This document shows, in pieces, positions 58,021-64,000 of a stretch of DNA of 64,000 nt. Both the position numbers and the translations under genes were made by a program. This stretch comes from Luidia sarsii (Eukaryota > Echinodermata > Asteroidea > Paxillosida > Luidiidae): the NCBI GenBank assembly GCA_949987565.1, contig OX465102.1, forward strand, positions 15,376,925-15,440,924. The letters are read 5' to 3'. Numbering within the stretch: position 1 is the stretch's first letter; the number at the start of each line of letters is the position of its first letter. The notes below the pieces were generated by a model. It was given only the letters and a program-made list of their open reading frames with translations. It ran no database searches and was not told where the DNA came from.

Positions 58021-59630
58021 TAAGTTCTTTTTTTCCCTCTTCTGTCTTGCCCTTGTCCTCTTCCACCTCCTCCGCCACTCCTTTTCCTCTCACTCCTCAT
58101 ACTGTACTTATTCTACCCTCCCTTCTCCTGCACCTCTTTCCTCCTCCCCCACCTTCTCCCTTTATCCTCCTGACCTCCTTATCCCGCCCACCTCCTCCTT
58201 TTCTCCCCACCCTCCTCCTTTTATTCCCACCCTCCTCCTTTACCCACACTTCTTCCATTTCCTCCTGAAATCTTCTTCAACATTTTCCCTCCTCCCCTGC
58301 TCTTCCCCCTCCTTACTTCCTTGTCCTCCTGCCCTCCCCTCCTGCCCCTCCTACTGCCCTCCTTCCCCTCTTTCTCTCCCCTTCCCTCTCCTTCCTCTCC
58401 TCACTATTCTTCCCCTCCTCTCCCCCTCCTTCCCCTCTTTCACTCCCCTTCCCTCCTCCCTCCCCTCCTCTTCCCCTCCTCTTTCCCTCTTTCTCTCCCC
58501 TTCCCCTCCTCCTTCCTCTCCTCCCTCCCCTCCTCTTCCCCTCCTCTTCCCCTCCCCTTCCCCTCCTCTTCCCCTCCTCTTTCCTTCCTCTTTATCTCCT
58601 TCTCTCCCCTTCCCCTCCTCCTTCCTCTCCTCCCTCCCCTCCTCTTCTCCTCCTTCCCCTCTTTCTATCCCCTTCTCCTCCTTCCTCTTCTCCCTCCCCT
58701 CCTCTTCCCCTCCTCTTCCCCTCCTCTTCCCCTCCTCTTCCCCTCCTCTTCCCCTCCTCTTCCCCTCCTCTTCCCCTCCTCTTCCCCTCCTCTTCCCCTC
58801 CTCTTCCCCTCCTCTTCCCCTCCTCTTCCCCTCCTCTTCCCCTCCTCTTCCCCTCCTCTTCCCCTCCTCTTCCCCTCCTCTTCCCCTCCTCTTCCCCTCC
58901 TCTTCCCCTCCTCTTCCCCTCCTCTTCCCCTCCTCTTCCCCTCCTCTTCCCCTCCTCTTCCCCTCCTCTTCCCCTCCTCTTCCCCTCCTCTTCCCCTCCT
59001 CTTCCCTCCTCTTCCCCTCCTCTTCCCCTCCTCTTCCCCTCCTCTTCCCCTCCTCTTCCCCTCCTCTTCCCCTCCTCTTCCCCTCCTCTTCCCCTCCTCT
59101 TCCCCTCCTCTTCCCCTCCTCTTCCCCTCCTCTTCCCCTCCTCTTCCCCTCCTCTTCCCCTCCTCTTCCCCTCCTCTTCCCCTCCTCTTCCCCTCCTCTT
59201 CCCCTCCTCTTCCCCTCCTCTTCCCCTCCTCTTCCCCTCCTCTTCCCCTCCTCTTCCCCTCCTCTTCCCCTCCTCTTCCCCTCCTCTTCCCCTCCTCTTC
59301 CCCTCCTCTTCCCCTCCTCTTCCCCTCCTCCCCCTCCTCTTCCCCTCCTCTTCCCCTCCTCTTCCCCTCCTCTTCCCCTCCTCTTCCCCTCCTCTTCCCC
59401 TCCTCTTCCCCTCCTCTTCCCCTCCTCCCCCCTCCTCTTCCCCTCCTCTTCCCCTCCTCTTCCCCTCCTCTTCCCCTCCTCTTCCCCTCCTCTTCCCCTC
59501 CTCTTCCCCTCCTCTTCCCCTCCTCTTCCCCCCTCTTCCCCCTCCTCTTCCCCCTCCTCTTCCCCCTCCTCCTTCCTCTCCTCCCTCCTCTTCCCTTTCC
59601 CTGTGTGCTCCTCCTCCGTCTCCACATTTC
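58021..59630 (+). repeat. 1.6-kb C/T tract with 11-bp satellite (CTTCCCCTCCT)n, running into the exon 4 acceptor
   Basis: Irregular C/T DNA to about 58685, then roughly 75-80 nearly perfect copies of an 11-bp unit to about 59530, then irregular C/T again up to the exon 4 splice site. As 11 is not a multiple of 3 and the unit contains no stop, several frames are open (up to 576 codons, reading [11 protein letters not shown] or [10 protein letters not shown]). One such plus-strand frame even runs into exon 4 in the wrong frame. These are artefacts. Confidence 0.95.
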
Positions 59631-59640
59631 TCCTCTGCAG

Positions 59641-59741
59641 ACCTGCTGATGGAGATTCTGGGTGTGATTGCCAGCTACAGCATCTCAGTCAAGGAGCTCA
59701 AGCTCATCTTCAGCTTCCTGAAGGGCGATAATGGTCGTTGG
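59641..59741 (+). CDS. NBEA/LRBA: Neurobeachin/LRBA-family protein, coding exon 4
   Basis: Encodes the rest of codon 143 (Asp) through residue 176. The acceptor TTTCTCCTCTGCAG and donor GTAAGA bound the exon; entry is phase 1 and exit phase 0 after a Trp codon. The product contains [20 protein letters not shown] and ends KGDNGRW, aligned with D-L-L-V-D-M-L-G-V-L-A-S-Y in both human paralogues. The ending is closer to the LRBA form than to the NBEA form (from memory). The next exon, expected to begin with Pro and lead to the ConA-like domain, was not found before 64000. Confidence 0.9.
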
Positions 59742-60253
59742 GTAAGATGCCAGAAGTGGTCCAGTCCACCAAGATTTTCTTAATTTTTTTTCTTCTTTTT
59801 CCCGCATCATAAACCTTTTCACTTTGCCAAGCTTTCTGGCCTTTCTTGTCTGTGGCCAACCAACAACAACTGAAGTCAGTGGATTTAATGAAGTGTTGAT
59901 GATATTGATAGTGCAACTCGCTGTCTATTAATGGCATCTGCCCACATCCCTATCCTATCCTTCCCTATCTATTGGCCCTGACCTCACTGATTTCTCATCC
60001 CCTGTGTAACAAAAGGAGGAACAAGACCCACCCCCGGATTTCCGGAAATGGCGTGATTTTATTTTATTTCATTTAAAAAAATAAAAAAATACAAATTATT
60101 ATTATTATAATTTTTTTCATCATTATTATTTGTTTTCACTTTATGTAAAACAGGTACAGTACATGTACATGTACATTGTACATGTATCTCAAACTGCTCG
60201 TTTTTATCGGTTAAGAACCAAAAAACTGAAGGGCGCCTGCACCCCTGCCATGA
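59742..60253 (+). other. Intron 4, proximal part
   Basis: AT-rich with A/T runs at 60056-60120 and one TACATG cluster at 60155-60187. Nothing was recognised. Confidence 0.35.
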
Positions 60254-60326
60254 ATCTCTCAGTCGCGTAAGCGCTCACTCACAGTCGCATCTCTCGGTCG
60301 CGTAACCTCTCACTCGCAGTCGCACA
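60254..60326. repeat. Two-copy 36-bp tandem duplication
   Basis: TCTCTCAGTCGCGTAAGCGC and TCTCTCGGTCGCGTAACCTC each begin a unit that ends CTCAC(T)CGCAGTCGCA. Confidence 0.7.
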
Positions 60327-60942
60327 ATTGATTGGCCTTCAGTGATTTTCAGGAAATGAATTTGTCTGTCACTTACATCCCTGTTCCAAGATTCCTTGAA
60401 ATTGGCTAGTGGAAGGATGTCTGAAAACGCAAAACAGGGGGAAAGGATGGAAATGAAGGAAGGTTTATTAAGTTGTTGAAATAACTTGTTTGGACTTGCG
60501 TACCTGCACACGTGCAAATGGAGCTGGGCATTGCTTTCTCTGGATATTTTCTAGGATCATTTTTTTGTAGAGAGGGCCTTGCTCAACGAGTCAACTGGGC
60601 ATTATTTAGTATTGTGATGGGGGGGGAGGGTGGTACTGGATCTTTACCTACATGTACAATATACATTAGTTGAACTCTGGAGGAATGGAAAACAAACAAT
60701 ATGACACATGCCTCCAGTGTGGCTCCAGATTTCTTGGCATTAGTTATTGTGATTCCCATTTGAGCATTAGAGTAGAGAAATGGAAAACAAACAAACAATA
60801 TGGCATCCCCTGTTAGGTGTCAGATGTCAACAGGTCATTAGTTAGTTAAGATTTCCAGTTGAATTTAGGAGGAAAGAATTGGAAAATAAACAAACAATAT
60901 ATATAGCATCCCTCGTCAGATGTCAACAGGGCATTTTGTTAG

Positions 60943-62530
60943 TATAGGAAGGTTTGCGGTAAGGTTGTTCGATATTTCGATATTTCGATATATCGCGATA
61001 TTGCTTTCCGGCGATTATCATATCGAGCGCATTTCAGGATATTGCGATATTTTCGATATCGCGATATCGAAAAAAGTATCACGATATCGAAAAAAAATCT
61101 GGTTTCCCAACCCCATTATCGCCTGTCTGTAAGCTTGTATAGCGTCGCCATCAGAGAGATCTTGAAGGGCGATAATCTTTCGTTAGTAAAAACAACGAAA
61201 AACCTGAAACGGCAAGGGGAGGGGAGCACCAGCCAGCCATTTGTCTCCACAAAGGCAATGCGTCGGCAACAGACCCACTGCAAGTGCAAGCTCACTTCCG
61301 GTGTTGGTAGCACACGTTTCGTACAGAGCGAACTCGGTGCATGCGCTGGGCACGCACAGCGACTCGTGTTTGGGACATTTTCCCCCATGTGGCCTACATA
61401 AGTTATACGATCGTTTACGATATTATCCAGGCTGCAAAAATTGCAGATTCATTTTCCTACCGATGTCTCCCAATGCAGCCAAATATAATGGAAAAAATAC
61501 ATACTTTACATAATTATGCTTTAATCTCAGAAAATCAAAATCAAAATCGAAGAGGAAAGACGTTGGAAAAACGTCACTGTTCATAACGCACGTGCGACCT
61601 CTGATTTCTCGATCCTTCCATGCTGCTCTGGTACCCGCCACGCAGCTGTACTAAATGCACGTGTAAGGCAACGTACACCAGTTAAGTATGGCCAGGCCAT
61701 TTGCACATCGCGTACACCAAAGTTCGGTGGGGTTTTTTTTTTTTGGGGGGGGGGGGGGTCGCGTCGCGATCTATTCCAACTTGAATGATTCCAACTTGGA
61801 CGTGTATAATAACAATCATTTTGCGGCGTGGTGGATGAGAAAAGGTGAACTGCTGCTTTATTCTCCTTTTTAGCAGTCCCCCCCCCCCCCCAATTTTTTT
61901 CCAGTACGCATCAGTACGACCGAAAGGCACATCAGATTTTGTTCAAGGTGATCGTTATGCCGACGTAAATGTACTGATGGTTTGTCTTCCCTCATGAATA
62001 TTAATCTGAAGACCCATTGGCTCTGGCCAGACATATATTTGTGACGTCATATGTAAGCATCGAGTTGCTGAAAACCGCCTGGGATATCGTATTTTTTTAA
62101 TGTAATAACGTATTCTTAATACATCAACAAAAAATAGTTTCGTTTTGGCGTATACTTTTAAAAGAGCGACCTGGGATAGTTGTTTTAAATTATTTTTTTC
62201 GTTGATAAATGAGGAGATTAAGGGGGGTTAAACAATTGGTAACTATGGCTTTACATGTAAGTTAGATGCATTTACTATATATAGGTTTCCGGCAATCACA
62301 GTGTGCACCAGATATCGCGATAATATCGAATATCGCGATATATTCCTGACGATATATCGAAACCAAAAATTCCGGATATCGAACAACCTTAGTTTGCGGT
62401 GACACCATGTATACTCTTAAAGGAAGAGGTGTGGTTCTGAAAAGAAGCTGAGTGGTAACTCGACGTTTCGATCAGTATGCTCTGGCCGCCATCAGGAGAT
62501 GACATGGTGTCACCGCAACCCTTCCTATAT
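60943..62530 (-). mobile_element. Family B element interrupted by the hAT-like insertion
   Basis: The left end TATAGGAAGGTTTGCGG (60943-60959) and the right part (62392-62530) together make one element of about 156 bp. The terminal inverted repeats are TATAGGAAGGTTTGCGGTGA and its inverse at GCAACCCTTCCTATA. The minus strand holds CTGATGG, CGGCCAG, loop AGCATA, CTGATCG, AAACGTC, which pairs at six of seven positions. It is the only copy here with both ends and an almost intact core. Confidence 0.7.
60960..62391. mobile_element. hAT-like DNA transposon, 1.43 kb, non-autonomous
   Basis: The perfect 16-bp terminal inverted repeats TAAGGTTGTTCGATAT lie at 60960-60975 and 62376-62391. Each end is bordered by GTTTGCGG (60952-60959 and 62392-62399), an 8-bp target duplication of the host element's own sequence, which is diagnostic of hAT-type (or P-type) insertion. 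Both subterminal regions (60968-61095 and 62310-62380) are crowded with ATATCG/CGATAT/TATCGCGATA words, as expected for transposase-binding sites. The interior has no hAT transposase motif: frames of up to 119 codons at 61042-61586 are unrecognised. T-run/G-run sequence at 61732-61760 is low complexity. Confidence 0.85.
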
Positions 62531-62790
62531 TGATTAACCCACCATGCAAAGCCTTAAGTTGTATTTATGCATTTTGTTGGGTTGTAATATGATTCCAAGT
62601 TGAATGTTGAGGATACAACATGGCATGCCCAGTTCTCTCTCAGAGCTTAAATGGCCATTAGTTACTGCACTGTAGCATTACGATTGCCAGCTGAGCATTG
62701 GAGGAGAGAAATAGAAAAAACAAACAATATGGCCTCCCCCAGTCACGCCTCAGGTGTCCACTGGGCATTAGTTGGCATTATGATAAAGGT

Positions 62791-63334
62791 TCCCCCCTCC
62801 CTCCCTCCCTCCCCATCACTGTTTGGCTGGCTGATGCCGAGGGTTTCTGGTCATCTTTATGAAACAGAACGTCCTGTGGCGATTGCTGGTATGGGGGTAG
62901 GGTGGAAAAAAAAAATATGGGATTGACCCGTCTGAGGATTAGCAGACCACCCCGACCCCTAGCGCACTGCCTCCAGGCAGGCTGTTATTTATTACCTCAC
63001 CGTAATCTGACGGCAACTTTTTTTTTCCCCCTCCCCAAGAGAAGGGATTGGCTCGTTAATCGCGTTCGGCATATTTATGCGTACGGTCGGTCAGGTCCGA
63101 GTTCCGTAATGGGCAGACTATGGACAGCCCTACGCACATTGTCCTGCTGAGGGTGCTATCACCGGTAACTCTCTCCCCGGGCGGCCGTATCTCTTGATGG
63201 TGGTGAACTCGCTATGCCATCATTTCTCTGTTGCTAGCTTTTCCTTAGTGGGTCTTTAACCTGGTGATCGATGCTTGCCCCACTAGTTATTCCTCCAGAC
63301 CGGATGCCCAGACCCCTGTTTCAGGGTAGACCAG
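62791..63334 (+). other. Intron 4, nothing recognised
   Basis: A (CCCT)n patch at 62793-62813, otherwise mixed sequence that is GC-richer than its surroundings between 62930 and 63330. Frames of 82-91 codons have no recognised domain. Confidence 0.3.
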
Positions 63335-63410
63335 TTACTAAATGAGGGGCCTGCGTGTGCCAATGTGCACCTGTGTGCTCAGTGCTTTGCCCAATTGCCT
63401 ACACGAAAAT
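63335..63410 (-). mobile_element. SINE-tail fragment, minus strand
   Basis: Minus strand GGCAATTGGGCAAAGCACTG-AGCACACAGG matches GGCCAATTGGGCAAAGCCCTGAGCATGC of the copy at 50364-50496. Confidence 0.5.
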
Positions 63411-63484
63411 AGAAAAAAAAAGAGAGGATAAATTGATCATCAGCAGTAGATCATCAGCATAGAAAAAAAAGTCCAAAAAGGAAG

Positions 63485-63525
63485 AAGCAGAAGAAGAAGA
63501 AGAAGAAGAAGAAGGAGAAGAAGGA
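63485..63525. repeat. (GAA)n microsatellite
   Basis: About ten AGA/GAA triplets in the run AGAAGAAGAAGAAGAAG with minor interruptions. Confidence 0.9.
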
Positions 63526-63593
63526 AATAAACGAATGATAAACAGCATGAACAGTAAGACTTTTCTGTAACGCTGTACATGTACATGTACATA

Positions 63594-63775
63594 GCGTCGG
63601 AAAAGCCAATGAGGGTTTGTCGTACTTGACTTACAGGCATAATTAACACTGTGTACTTGTATGCTCAGTGCTTTGCCTGTTTGCCTGCCAACAAAATGTA
63701 CGGGTAGCTCGGGCTGGATTCGAACCCGTGACTCCTGGCTTCTAGCGCAGATGTCTCAACCGCTCGAGACCATGT
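63594..63775 (-). mobile_element. tRNA-derived SINE-like element, minus strand
   Basis: Reading the minus strand from 63775: GTCTCGAGCGGTTGAGACAT (A-box region), CTAGAAGCCAGGAGTCACGG, GGTTCGAATCCAGCCCGAGC (perfect B box), then GGCAAAGCACTGAGCATACA and ACAAACCCTCATTGGC. Head, body and tail follow the order of the copy at 50364. The head does not fold into a full cloverleaf with matching acceptor arms, so it is scored as a SINE and not a tRNA gene. A second B-box-like GATTCAAATCCCAC lies just outside at about 63778-63800. Confidence 0.6.
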
Positions 63776-64000
63776 GTGGGATTTGAATCTGTTGACCTTA
63801 CTGTACCTTACACTGCACCTGTTCAATCATAAATTCAGTACTGTTTGTTTGTCCTTACATGGACCGGTACCTTGGCAAGAGCGCCATCTTCAAGTGTCAT
63901 CCATTTAGGGGGATGAGGTGGGGTGGGTATACGGAGGTGTGGCTGATTGGACTTCTGTGAACCATTAAGAGCCCCCAAGGCAGTGGGGGGGGGGGTGGGG
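63776..64000 (+). other. Intron 4, window end
   Basis: No further exon of the neurobeachin-family gene was found. The sequence ends in a G-rich run (63982-64000). Confidence 0.4.

Larger units (their letters stand above)
60597..62790. repeat. Diverged tandem array of about 90-110-bp units, split by a nested insertion
   Basis: Units begin near GGCATTAGTTA and contain GATTCCCATTTGAGCATTAG, GGAGAGAAATGGAAAACAAA and CAATATGGCATCCCC, then CAGGTGTCAACAGGGC. Recognisable unit starts are at about 60597, 60738, 60831, 60930, 62575, 62652 and 62764. The unit containing 60943 is interrupted by a family B element that itself carries a hAT-like insertion, so the tandem array predates both. Confidence 0.7.

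Noticed and set aside
58001..59731. Frames of 320-576 codons on both strands around the 11-bp array, one overlapping exon 4
   Set aside because: Artefacts of the 11-bp C/T satellite. The frame that overlaps exon 4 reads it out of phase with the neurobeachin-family protein.
63700..63775. tRNA-like sequence with perfect B box considered as a tRNA gene
   Set aside because: No acceptor-stem pairing or recognisable anticodon arm. It is followed by a tail shared with other copies, so it is a SINE.
1..64000. MYMYMY, VHVHVH and CTCTCT peptides throughout
   Set aside because: They are translations of the (TACATG)n repeat in different frames.

Overview
The window is nuclear DNA from an animal with long introns. 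Coding exons are short and separated by introns of 4 to 41 kb, there is a Pol III tRNA gene, and almost everything else is low-complexity or transposon-derived. The proteins (a secreted C-type lectin and a well-conserved neurobeachin/LRBA amino terminus that sits close to both vertebrate paralogues) and the palindromic TACATG repeats fit a marine invertebrate deuterostome such as an echinoderm, lancelet or hemichordate. The species cannot be fixed from the sequence alone.

Layout: (1) 231-555, minus strand: the first coding exon of a C-type lectin-like secreted protein, whose remaining exons lie beyond the left edge. (2) 556-7489: intergenic, with a small GC-rich MITE, a 3.1 kb satellite of 14-bp units, an intact tRNA-Trp gene and a perfect X-box-like palindrome. 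(3) 7490 to the right edge, plus strand: the 5' part of a neurobeachin/LRBA-family (BEACH) gene. Four coding exons (7490-7684, 48984-49088, 55155-55281, 59641-59741) join in frame with consensus splice sites into 176 codons, and the gene continues past the window. Intron 1 alone is 41.3 kb.

The introns hold the more unusual material. There are several families of short mobile elements, including two families whose core resembles a minimal hammerhead ribozyme. A 1.4 kb hAT-like element with an 8-bp target duplication sits inside one of those elements, which itself sits inside a diverged tandem array. A 2.2 kb TA-flanked element carries eight direct copies of GTGACTGACATTAC. A 0.7 kb inverted repeat has arms carrying the first exon of a THAP zinc-finger protein. 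There are tRNA-derived SINE-like pieces, a perfect 33-bp hairpin, and kilobase-scale C/T arrays that run directly into the 3' splice sites of exons 3 and 4.

The very long apparent reading frames in the window (up to 1100 codons) are translations of short tandem repeats and are not genes. No CRISPR array, rRNA gene, viral gene or bacterial-type operon was seen.
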